Source: Sinonovacula constricta
Taxonomy: Eukaryota > Mollusca > Bivalvia > Cardiida > Solecurtidae
DNA: 64,000 nucleotides
NCBI GenBank assembly: GCA_007844125.1
Contig: CM017561.1
Location: 29,632,994 to 29,696,993, forward strand
Reading direction: 5' to 3'
Part shown: one piece after another, positions 1 to 9,241 of the stretch
Numbering within the stretch: position 1 is the first letter of the stretch
How the letters are laid out: each line of letters starts with the position of its first letter
Notes under the pieces: model-generated
Databases searched by the model: none
What the model was told of the DNA's origin: nothing
Seen by the model: the letters and a program-made list of their open reading frames with translations, nothing else
Position numbers and translations under genes: made by a program

Positions 1-292
1 TCTCTTTAGAGTGTATGTTGACTTTTCTGCCTAGCTTGTGATACCCAGGTTAACCTTCATCAACAAACACTGCCATTTTCTTTTTTAAATAACAAACCTC
101 TATAAGTATTTGAATCGATTTCAAGATTATATTTATGCAAAAGTAAGAAATTTCACTGTTTGTAATTGTAATATCTACAAAAGAACAGGCAATAAAGTCC
201 AAGGATTCCAACTAAAAGGACCTACCTACTGTTTGGAATACCTCAGATATTAACTAACAAGAGAGACAATTTCCATTTCACTAATGTACCCC
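1..292 (+). repeat. Dispersed repeat R1, copy 1 (cut by window start)
   Basis: This stretch is highly similar to 3518-3880 and to 52812-53172, all in the same orientation. Shared landmarks are 'gtgtatgttgactttt', 'gtgataccnaggttaacc' and 'gggagacaatttccattt' near the end. The left end lies outside the window. It has no coding potential and no recognised transposase. The family is unknown to me. Confidence 0.8.
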
Positions 293-340
293 ATTGCTGC
301 ATTAAATGCTGTTCATAAGAAAATGAATATAATATTTCAG

Positions 341-651
341 GAAAAACCAGCTGACTGCAGCAAGGATGTTAAGGCAGAACAGAACGGTGGTCGTGGAGAT
401 GAAATTGCTGAGGACACTAAATATGCATGGCCTCAGAATAGACTGCCCCAACAGGGACCAGCTGGTCTGGGTAAAGGAGAGGAAATCTAACATATCACAG
501 ACTTTGGGTTGGAAGTTGAAAAATCTGTAAAACCAGAAGATGGAAAAGTTGGGTTAAACATTGATAAAATGACCAATCAGGAGTTAAGTACATTTAGAGT
601 CTGGTGGATTTTGTTGTTTTTCTGTGTTTTAAGTTACTGCGAGACTGCATA
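341..651 (+). pseudogene. Coding-like relic or isolated exon, unrecognised
   Basis: After an acceptor-like 'aatatttcag' (331-340) one frame stays open with protein-like composition (EKPADCSKDVKAEQNGG...). A TAA at 488-490 interrupts it, and the same frame then continues to a TAG at about 651. It ends in a hydrophobic run (VWWILLFFCVLSYC) that could be a membrane segment. Either this is a decayed exon with one in-frame stop, or splicing at a GT near 474 removes the stop. I do not recognise the family. No neighbouring exon was found. Confidence 0.3.
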
Positions 652-1186
652 GTATGGCCCATTAGAAACTAGCTATGTGATGCAAAATAAATCTAGCAAG
701 TATTCCAGAGTTGTGGAAGTGGGTGAACCCATCAAGAGCCAGTTTTTGTTTTGGTTAATGAGACAAAATCTCTACCACCAGAAGCAAGCTTTTTATGTCA
801 GAGAAGAGATGCACACAATCTACCTTTGCTAGGATAGAGAGAAAATACTTTGTTTAGCCAATAAAAAAGCAGGGTTGGGGGATGCTGTCAAACATAGTAT
901 TGTTAAGGACCAGGTTTTGTATTCAGGGCTGTTCCAGGAAAAACGGCATCGGTGGGGTGGAACGGAAATCAATTAAAATTTGGTGGGTGGGGGGTGTTTC
1001 CTGGAATATAAATGTGTTGTATGGGGGTATTTTACCAATTATAATTGTGTTGGTTGGGGTTAATAATAAATTCTAATTGTGTTGCTGGGGGGTACAGTTT
1101 GTTAATTTTAACCACATTGTCGGTAAAACTGACTTAAAACACCCGCCAGTCACATCTGGTAAGTATGAAAACTGACGCGTATGAAA

Positions 1187-1537
1187 CTATCGGCACATGG
1201 ACGCACTCGGAACTCCTCGGGTAATTCCGTCCTCTACGTAATCACCTCGGAAATAATGCTGTCGCCGCCATTTTGACAAACTACATCCAAAATGGCAATC
1301 GTACCTAATCGGCGATCTCCGGCAAACTTCGGATATAGACATCACCGAAGCGTGATCCGAGTGCATGCAGGGTAATAACTGGTATATTACACTTTTACCA
1401 AATCCTGTTGGTAATATACATACAGTATCAACTAAGTTAAAAATAATCTTCAATGAAGCAATCTGCTCTTCTTTCAAGGAGTGTTGAATCTCCATCATAT
1501 CTAAAGCGTACTGCATGCACTTTGAAAAGTCAGCCAT
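1187..1537 (-). pseudogene. RecQ-like superfamily 2 helicase, N-terminal fragment
   Basis: The 116-residue frame starts at an ATG at 1537. It shows a RecQ-type N-terminus: a Q-motif-like LKEEQIASL, then the Walker A motif LPTGFGKSVIYQLLP, which would bind ATP. After about residue 60 the similarity stops and the rest reads as unrelated low-quality sequence. The DEAH box and the other helicase motifs are absent. It is therefore either a first exon whose partners I cannot find or, more likely, a truncated copy. It lies within the inverted-repeat-bounded segment, which suggests a mobile origin. Assignment to the RecQ group rests on motif I and its flank only. Confidence 0.5.
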
Positions 1538-1780
1538 CTTTGTTTACATAATGCAATGCGTTGCGTCAACACACGGTCAAAATGACCTGTGAATGCACAC
1601 GGTGTATTGTGGGTAAAGTAGTTCTTCAACATGGCTGTTATGAATACGGAAGTGATTACTAAAATGAACAAAACAAGTACGAAGAGGTATACAACAGATT
1701 ATTTTGGCATTTTTTTATACATTCTAATATTTGAAATATGTTTCATGCAAACATTTTGAACTAAATTTTGTAAACGGTCC

Positions 1781-1811
1781 ACTTTAACGTAGTGACGTCA
1801 CACGCTATGTA
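1781..1811 (+). repeat. CRE-containing direct repeat, copy 1
   Basis: The sequence ACTTTAACGT-GTGACGTCACACGCTATGTA recurs at 2063-2093 with one or two differences. Each copy contains the palindrome TGACGTCA (1793-1800 and 2075-2082), which is the consensus site for CREB/ATF factors. Whether it is used as an enhancer is unknown. Confidence 0.6.
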
Positions 1812-2062
1812 CAATGAAAATATTACTGTTTAACGAAAGCGAAAGTAGCAAAACTTACTCATCGTATTTTTTTCCATTTATCTATAAATATCAAGACTTT
1901 AAAGGTTTCTGGACATAGAATAAGGCCTTAGAATATGGTTGTTTAGTCATTTATCTTAATTCAATGAATATCATAATCGAACGTATTTCCTACGCGGAAC
2001 TATTTTTTATGTAGGCACAAATCTCAAATTTTGGGCGAGTTACGAGTCGTAGTAAAGAGATG

Positions 2063-2093
2063 ACTTTAACGTTGTGACGTCACACGCTATGTA
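2063..2093 (+). repeat. CRE-containing direct repeat, copy 2
   Basis: Second copy of the 31-bp motif at 1781-1811, again with a perfect TGACGTCA. Confidence 0.6.
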
Positions 2094-2809
2094 TAGAATG
2101 AATGCAATGAGAATTTATTCGCCGGGGCAAATCACCAACTGGTGTATTCCTACAATTACATACGAGGTGATATATCCGAAGCTTGCCGGAGATCGCCGAG
2201 TAGGTACGATTGACATGGACGTTGAAAATGTGGCCAAGTTTTTGGCTGCGAATAGCTTGAGCATGCTGATTGAAACTTTCAAAGGTGAATATATAGCAAG
2301 AAATATGGCGTTTGTTTAAAACCAACCGCTATTTAACCGCGGCTCCCTTAGGCCATTTATTTTTAATCTTCTGGTTTACGAGACCGGCGACAGTATTTTT
2401 TCCAAAATTGGAGGAAAAAAAAATCCAAATTGCCGGTTTTTATTTTTGCCGGGTTTAAATCTGTGATAATAGCAGCAGTAAATGGACTCTATATTCTCAA
2501 TAAATCACGAGCTTTTGTCATCGTTGAGCCAAAATAAGTTTGTATAAACTTTGAAGAATTTTCTGGATTCCATCACCTGTGATTTTCAGGGTAACGTTTC
2601 AAGCAGCTTTCCTACTTGTAATAGGCGGCGGGACGAAATGCCATCAAAAAGAAATTGAAAAAATCACTGCATTTCGCAATGTTGACGTAACTTTTGTGAG
2701 ATTCAGCTCCGCTTGGGCCGTAAAATTTGTGAAAAAGTAGTCATTTGCTTTAAAATAAGGGGATGGTGTTAAGTACTGGTACTATCCAGGAATGATGGTT
2801 GGGTAAACT

Positions 2810-2838
2810 GCCCCCCCCCCCCCACACACACACACACT
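2810..2838 (+). repeat. Poly-C / (CA)n simple repeat
   Basis: A run of C is followed directly by a short (CA)n tract. Such tracts are length-unstable. Confidence 0.9.
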
Positions 2839-3517
2839 GGCTGCCTATATGAGGACTCTTTGATCGGAAACATGTGTAACCAATGGGAATGATATTTGAT
2901 TCAGCACATGAAATTAAACAAATACAGTTAAGTTCCACTATAAAGACCACCTTCCAACCTGATCTTAATAGTGAATCAGTCTTAATAGTGGACCTTTTTG
3001 TTCTTTATTTAATGTTTTGGGACTGAAAAATTACGAAATCTGCATGATTTTGTAATATTCAAAGTGGTCATAATAGCGGAACTTTTCTGTACAAACACAA
3101 AATGATAAAATGAAGAAAAAAGCACTTCATTACAATTGCATGGTAAAATCAACTATGTAGATAGACAAATAATTCATTTCAGTTCGTAAAATACTTGTGT
3201 CCTGCAACAAATTTATAGCGGATTGGTATTTCTAATTCTGTTGGTGGGGGTATAAATTGTAATAAAAATAAGGTGGTGGTGGGTCTTTGACACATTTAAA
3301 TTGTGTTGGTTGGGGGGTAAAAAAAGATAAAATTGTGTTGGTGGTACCCCCATTTTCAAGTTCCGTTCCACCCCCCCCAACACCTTTTTTCCTGGAACAG
3401 CCCTCATAAAAAATCCTAGCATTTTTTCTGATTTAAACTAAGAAATTTTCTTAAATCTTAATATTTTTTTATTTTTTTTGTAATAAAATTTCTTAAATGA
3501 GAGACATTAAAGGATAG

Positions 3518-3880
3518 CCTCCCCTGAACAATCCCTAAATGCAAGTAGGTCCTTTCATTTGTTTTACTTGGTTTTTATGCTTGTGCTCCTTGGAGTGCAT
3601 GTTGACTTTTCTGCCTTTTTTGTGATACCAAGGATAACCATCATCAAAAACACTTGTATTTTCCTTTTTAAGTAATAAAAATCTCTCTAAGTATTTAAAT
3701 GGATTTTAAGCTTATATTTATCCAAAAGTAAGATATTTTGCTGTTTGTAATTGCAAAATCAACAAAAGAACAGGAGATAAAGTCCAAGAATTCTAACTAA
3801 AAGAACCTACCTACTGTTTTGAATACCTCAGATGTTAACTAACAAGGGAGACAATTTCCATTTCACCAATGTACCCCCAT
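3518..3880 (+). repeat. Dispersed repeat R1, copy 2
   Basis: Direct copy of the unit seen at 1-292 and 52812-53172. This copy shows the left part missing from copy 1 ('gtaggtcctttcattt...'). Copies 1 and 2 flank the 925-3404 segment in direct orientation. Confidence 0.8.
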
Positions 3881-4017
3881 TGCATTCATAAAACCACTTA
3901 ATCTAAGAAATTTCTTAGGATTTTCCATTTAAAGAAATGTCTAAGTTTAAGTAAGAAAAAATAACTAAGATTATTGATGAATATGATCCCTGGTTGTTTG
4001 ATGAGAGACTCAAAAAA

Positions 4018-4148
4018 GATTGACCAATCAGACTGCAGGTGATTGTTTAAATTGACCAATCAGTCTGCAGGTAATTGTTTAAATTGACCAATCAGTCTGC
4101 AGGTAATTGTTTAAATTGACCAATCAGTCTGCAGGTGATTGTTTAAAT
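4018..4148 (+). repeat. 32-bp tandem repeat, 4 copies, CCAAT-containing
   Basis: Four head-to-tail units of 32 bp share the core GACCAATCAGTCTGCAGG followed by an AT-rich spacer with TTGTTTAAA. They differ at only a few bases (the first has 'cagact', and g/a varies in 'ggtgatt/ggtaatt'). Each unit carries an ATTGACCAATCA that contains a CCAAT box. No gene starts nearby, so a promoter role is not supported. Confidence 0.85.
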
Positions 4149-4549
4149 GCAATGTGACAAATAATGAACCAGCAAGATTGGCATTTATAAAGTAGTGATT
4201 GATGAAAACTAACAGTTGGCTGACAAACAGGATTGGAGTCAAGATAAAGCGGGAACAAGTTTCCTGTAATGGAAATCAAGCCATACTGCATGAACATATA
4301 ATGTCTTCATATCAGGTGCTTTGAGAACAATATTCTACAACAGTATGAAGAAGTCTCACATTATAGATAGAACCTACAGTCTAAGAATTCCCATTTTATT
4401 TTCACTTTATGTTCACACATCTACATTTATTAGCTGTTGCATGGTGGTATGTTGTATATTGAAGGTTATTTTTCACGCATTTTATACCAAATTGTTGTTT
4501 ATTCACCAAGTGTGTTCAATATTAGAAATGTACTTTGCTAACCTTTTAC

Positions 4550-4696
4550 TTATATTTTTTCTAAAATTTGCTCACAAATTTTCAGCAAATTGCCTTTTTC
4601 AAGAGTTGAACAATTACTCTCTCTACATATTTGCAACTCTTGAAAAAGGCAATTTGTCAAAAAATTTGAGTACAAGCATTTTTAGAAAAAATATAA
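4550..4696. repeat. Long imperfect hairpin (inverted repeat)
   Basis: The arm AATTGCCTTTTTCAAGAGTTG (about 4581-4601) is perfectly inverted near 4633-4653. Pairing extends outward on both sides to TTATATTTTTTCTAAAA (4550) and its complement ending near 4696, with small bulges. The loop is about 30 nt. It could be a MITE, or a transcribed hairpin resembling a long pre-miRNA. The open frame that spans it is an AT-rich by-product. Confidence 0.7.
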
Positions 4697-5012
4697 TTAC
4701 TACAGTTCCCTATGGAACGATTTATAACTATGTACTTTTAATTATATTTTTTATGTTTGATTTGGTGTATTGTAAATGATGCAATTCTCAGGTATTTTGT
4801 TGCACACATTACAGTCAGTTAAACTGTGTATTTTAAAAAAAAAAAAAAATACTCACCATTTATCATTTTCACCATTTATCATGTTCCTTTGATAGGTATC
4901 CCATCATTAACACCATTATTTTCCTGCCCATAACTTGTGTGGGTAACAAGATGAACTGAGAGCTGGCTGACCATTAATTACACTATATACCTAGACCAGA
5001 CCAACCTGTGTT

Positions 5013-5225
5013 GGGAGGCCTAGGTCAATTGGTGAGTTGCCCACTTCACAACCCTTCACTGTGTGGGTTTGAGTCCCACTTGGAACGAGAAATTCAATGG
5101 AGGTTTTCTAGCTAACCTGCAGTGTGCCAGTGGTTCTCTACAGTTTTAAGTCTGGGTTTTTCCTCCCCAAACTTTAGCTGGACATCAACAGTACGACTAA
5201 TTGTATTGGTGCTTTGTAACAAACC
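5013..5225 (+). repeat. tRNA-derived SINE, family A
   Basis: It has a tRNA-like head with a box-B-like GGGTTTGAGTCCC, then the family A body (GGTTTTC..CTAACCTGC..GGTGGTTCTAC..., TCTGGG.TTTTTCCTCC, AGCTGGAC). Full or partial copies recur about 13 times in the window on both strands. Confidence 0.8.
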
Positions 5226-5526
5226 AACCAATCTATACATAGCATGGTAGGAGTAAATAGTGTATTTACATACACCTTGTATGTTTCTGTTTGACAATAA
5301 AGACGATGCTTGCATATACCAATTGAATCTTGTTCTTTGATAACCAATTCTGTTAATTTTTATGTATTATACTGACTTTGACATAGGAAAATCTGTTGAC
5401 TAGTAGTTTTTTTAAAAACAGTTCATACCCAACGCACAACCAAATTGCATAGGTCTTTTTATTTGCAGATTTAATAAAATCTCTTGATGCACATGGACTT
5501 ACTACACTGCCATTAGTCAGTAATAG

Positions 5527-5866
5527 CATAAGGAGAAAAATGTGCAGCAAGTCTAGGACTCGAATCGAGGACCCTTTTCTTACTGGGTGATTGCTCTACT
5601 GACTGAGCTTACCGGACCGCTTACATATTCTCTCCCTATTACCTGGCTACATACATCCCGGGCAACTCGAAATTTGTCCTGGTATTTCCACAGACCATAA
5701 GCTCTACATGCAACTCACAAGTTGCACACACAGTAGGGCACCAATTTAACATAGGGAGAAATATGTGCAGCCAGTCCGGTACTTGAACCTGGGAGACTTC
5801 ACTAACAGGGTGATTGCTCTACCCACTGAGCTAACCATTCTCTCCCTATCACCCGGCTACAAGAAG
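5527..5866 (-). repeat. Two tandem tRNA-like repeat units, family D
   Basis: Two diverged copies (about 5527-5660 and 5752-5866), read on the minus strand, each carry a box-A-like 'agctcagt.agtagagcaat' and a box-B-like GATTCGAGTCC or GGTTCAAGTACC. The acceptor-stem ends do not pair, so these are SINE-like units and not working tRNA genes. Confidence 0.6.
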
Positions 5867-6694
5867 CACTCTAATTTCCTCACCTTTCCTGATACCACTG
5901 CAGCCTGAGGCTGTGTTAAGCCGGCTAGACCCACCCAACTTCCTTCCTTCAACCCATTGACCTCCCACAGTGATTGGGGTGTGAAGCCAGATAAGGCCAC
6001 ATTCAAATATAAATGCCTTTAAGTTTAATATCATTATTATAAACATTATTTTATTAATATTTTTATTTAATATGCTAAAACAAGGGTCAGCTTATTTGGT
6101 GAGCTCATGATACGATGAGAAAAAGATGAAAAACAAACAAAAGCACCTATTTTCAAATTAATATATAATACAATATACATGTATTTGTTTTCCAAACTTC
6201 AACAGCATAATATTTATCACTTAAATACAGTTTCAAAGCCTTTACATTTAACACAAAATCTAGGAAAACAATTTTAAATTCCTGGTGACATTATGAAAGC
6301 CATTTTCTCTAACAATGTTTGAAATTTAATATGTTCAGTCTATATTTAAACTAAACCTTGTATACCCTCATCAGCATCTTTATTTACCTTTAATCTAAAA
6401 CATCCTTTTCCCTGAATTTTTACCAATAATCAAGTCATAATTTGTACAGAAAAAAAACACCTTTACTTTCATGAAGAATGGGATAATGCTTGTTATTAAC
6501 CAAATCTGGTCTACAGCTCTCCATTTGCACGCATTCCTGTATAACTAATAAAGATGACAACATTCTCAAGATAATGAGGACCTCTGTCTTAAACTAGTTA
6601 AAATTTATGTACATGTAGGGTCATCCATTGCAAATTAAACACATAAACAAAACATAAATAAAACATTCACAATCTTTTCATTAAAAAAATTCCA

Positions 6695-7171
6695 TCAGTT
6701 ACTAACGGCAGAATCTTTAACGTCTGGTTCTACCGTGTCTCTGTTGCGTTCCAGTGGTATGTTTCCGGGTGGTGCCACAAAGTAATCCTCCTCTAATATT
6801 TTAGCATTCTGCAACACTTCTACTTTTGTCGCCCCTTCTGTCACGCAGTCTTCACGCATTATCAGGTCAAAGTCTTCCAAAACTGTTGTCATAGGTTCGA
6901 CACCCTCTGTATCAACAACGTACAACTGATTGGCGTAAGCTATGGCCTTGTACAACCGCTCTATTCCCTCCTTATTACTGAACTGTACCAGTGAGTGCCG
7001 CTCAAGATGTTCCACCATCTCATCACTGATCTCAGGAACTTCTGGAATACGGCTGGTATCTACCGGCACCCAAGTGGGCTTATCGGGGATCTTGCTATTC
7101 AGAGAGCGAGAACTACATACCAGCCTACCACACATTTGCAGACGCTTAACAGTCCGAATTAAGGAAAGCAT
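6695..7171 (-). CDS. GATC: Glutamyl-tRNA(Gln) amidotransferase subunit C, mitochondrial
   Basis: GatC is the small subunit of the mitochondrial GatCAB complex. The complex converts Glu-tRNA(Gln) to Gln-tRNA(Gln), because mitochondria lack a glutaminyl-tRNA synthetase of their own; GatC bridges and stabilises GatA and GatB. The single-exon frame codes for 158 residues, against about 136 in human. The first 25 residues are basic and hydroxylated without acids until after residue 28, as expected of a mitochondrial presequence. The body shows the family pattern: a helical segment (about 48-85), then GVEPMTTVLED, an R-E-D-x-V-x-E-G turn, and L-x-N-A..EEDYFVAPPGNIPLE near the C-terminus. It starts 92 nt after the UQCC6 stop on the same strand with no ATG between them, so it may share that transcript. 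A possible polyadenylation signal (AATAAA, minus) lies at 6379-6384. Confidence 0.94.
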   Translation of the reverse strand: MLSLIRTVKRLQMCGRLVCSSRSLNSKIPDKPTWVPVDTSRIPEVPEISDEMVEHLERHSLVQFSNKEGIERLYKAIAYANQLYVVDTEGVEPMTTVLEDFDLIMREDCVTEGATKVEVLQNAKILEEDYFVAPPGNIPLERNRDTVEPDVKDSAVSN

Positions 7172-7263
7172 GGCTTGAGAGAATATAAAAGGTTAATAAT
7201 GTTACGATGGCTCTACACGTATCCCACACAATGGATCACAGTTTATCACAACTTCGCTGATGC

Positions 7264-8024
7264 CTACTCAGAGTACTCGGTTTCAAGCAGCTCCTTCTTT
7301 CTCTTAGCAACCAACTCATCAAAATCCTGAAAATGTGGACAGTTTCTATTGACAGCTATTCTGATGATGCTTAATTGACATAACTAGGTTTTTATTTATA
7401 TCTAGTAAAAAAAAATGGTATAATAAGTGTTAAGTCAAAAGTGTTTGCTCGAATAATGGTATTTAAAGTGTTAAGTCAAAAGTGTTTGATCGTATAAGTA
7501 TTTACAATCACAATTATACAAAAGTTAAGTTAAATTCAGCTTTTTCTACTCATGCATCGTAACTTTATTTACATTAAAACTTATTGTATTTTGTGCCTTA
7601 TGACCTTTTTAAAGTGTTGGCGTGTCGAAAAAAAAACAAAATATAAAGGTTTGGATAAGAGAAACAAGCCAAGCTAACCAACTTCCATTTTCATTAACCG
7701 TATAGATATAACAATATTTATTACAACTTAAACATATTAGCGGTGAAGGTCAACTGCAGTCAAATGTCTGGGTAGAACCACTAGCATTTTGCTGGATGAC
7801 CTCACAGCTTTTCGACTAAACTGGAACTTAACCTATGCAGTTTCAGTTGAGGGATTATAAATCTGCAACTCTAAGTGCTAAATCATGGGCCCTCAAGATT
7901 AGCATCAAGTAATTACCGCAAGTGGTTTGTAGATGATGTGCACTGTCTGGGCCCCTGCTAAAGCTGTCGCAAAGGATGCTAGCAGGAACTTGATGTATGT
8001 GGAGGCTCGAGGGTATACCTGCAT
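7264..8024 (-). CDS. UQCC6: Ubiquinol-cytochrome c reductase assembly factor 6 (C12orf73/Brawnin)
   Basis: Two coding exons, 7917-8024 (36 codons) and 7264-7326 (20 codons plus TAG), join in phase 0 across a GTAATT...TTTCAG intron and give 56 residues. The product matches the Brawnin family: MQVYPRASTYIKFLLASFAT resembles the human N-terminus, with P, Y-K/L and a single membrane helix (about residues 9-32), then a short K-P-L/D linker and a charged tail (ELVAKRKKELLETEYSE). Family members sit in the inner mitochondrial membrane and are needed to assemble respiratory complex III. The exon begins only 7 nt before the ATG after an acceptor-like ATTACTACAG (ending 8032), so an upstream exon exists. 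The best candidate is the UQCC5 exon. It is too short for ordinary ORF callers. Confidence 0.88.
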
Positions 8025-9019
8025 TGTTCACCTGTAGTAATATATTAATGTTTTGATATAGAAATGAATCTACATTCACTTTGGCAAATTAGGGTGTAAA
8101 AATATTAACAAAAATAATATTATTGCAATGTATAGTTGCATAGAATTAAAATTATTCATATACCATTTCTCATGTGCATCGAAAAGTTAGTTTGATATTG
8201 TAGATATTTAATAAGCAGTGAGAAGAGGGCAGTCTTCAAATTTTTTTTTTAAAACACAGGATCTTCAGTCCACCAAGCTGGCAATATCTACTAGACAAGA
8301 CCAAATTTTACTGGACCTGCATGATTTTGTTATTTTGACACAAAAGGTTGGCAAGCTAACCAAGGTGTTACAAGTGGTTGGGTTCAGTAAAAAGCTGTAA
8401 AGTGTTGTTTAGTATATATGTTTTTTATAATTCTGGTGGACCGTCTGTCTATTTATCTTTCTTAATGGCTCAACAGATTTTTTAAGGGACTCAGGCCACG
8501 GTCCATCGAGTTTTATTGAAGCCTGAAAGGGTGAACTATAATTAGTGGTAGACAAAAAATACAATACCTCAGTTGGTATTAAATATGTTAAATCTAAAGT
8601 AAAAAATACAAGTTACAGATTGAAAAACTTCGCAATCTACAGCCCGTTGTCATAGAATGACCGACAATGTTGCGGAAGTTGATACCGTAGCTCTGATGAA
8701 TTCTCCATTGTTAACCCAGTTTGTCAGCAGACCCATATGACGGATCTTCTAACTGAAGACACCATTCATAACACTATGCTATTTCATAATTTAGTGCAAT
8801 ACTGGAAGAAAAAAGTGCAACCAGTATGGTGTTTAAATCTCAAACCCTTCAATATAAAGTTGAAGGCACTACCAACTGAGCTTACTAAACCAATTACAAC
8901 ATCTCTGTCAGCTTGTTACATCAGTATAAATGCAACTAAATGTATCAATATTACATGCTAACATTATAAATTTTTTAAACAGTCTGATATGTTAACCTGT
9001 TTCCAATTATAATTCACAT

Positions 9020-9079
9020 TATTTGAACCCAATAGATTTTGATATTTCTTATTTGAACCCAATAGATTTTGATATTTCT
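9020..9079 (+). repeat. 30-bp tandem duplication
   Basis: Two adjacent identical copies of a 30-bp unit containing TTGAACCCAATAGATTTTG lie in the UQCC5-UQCC6 spacer. Recent slippage is likely, and no function is evident. Confidence 0.85.
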
Positions 9080-9241
9080 ATGGACATATTTTAACCTGAT
9101 TATACTCTATTCCCATTAAATTTCATTACATTTGGCGCTGTAGGACCTATCAGGTGTTGGTGTGCCGTAAAACCCAACATACAATATAAAGGTGAAGGCT
9201 CTAATCTCAGCCAACTGTATCAATATAGCAAACCTGCCTTT

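Larger units (their letters stand above)
925..3404. mobile_element. Candidate DNA transposon bounded by inverted repeats
   Basis: The left end reads AGGGCTGTTCCAGGAAAAA (from 925). The right end is its inverse, TTTTTCCTGGAACAGCCCT (ending 3404). The match continues inward with a G-rich block ending GGTGGGGTGGAACGG on both sides. The enclosed 2.5 kb holds a RecQ-like helicase fragment, a pair of CRE-containing direct repeats and a 40-bp inverted pair. No target-site duplication is obvious, so the ends are provisional. It may be a composite of several insertions. Confidence 0.5.

Noticed and set aside
2074..2325. 81-codon frames on both strands
   Set aside because: They overlap the inverted pair and CRE repeat, resemble no family, and mirror one another on opposite strands.
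4321..4779. 152-codon AT-rich open frame
   Set aside because: It spans a long hairpin, has no family resemblance and reads like chance coding of AT-rich DNA.
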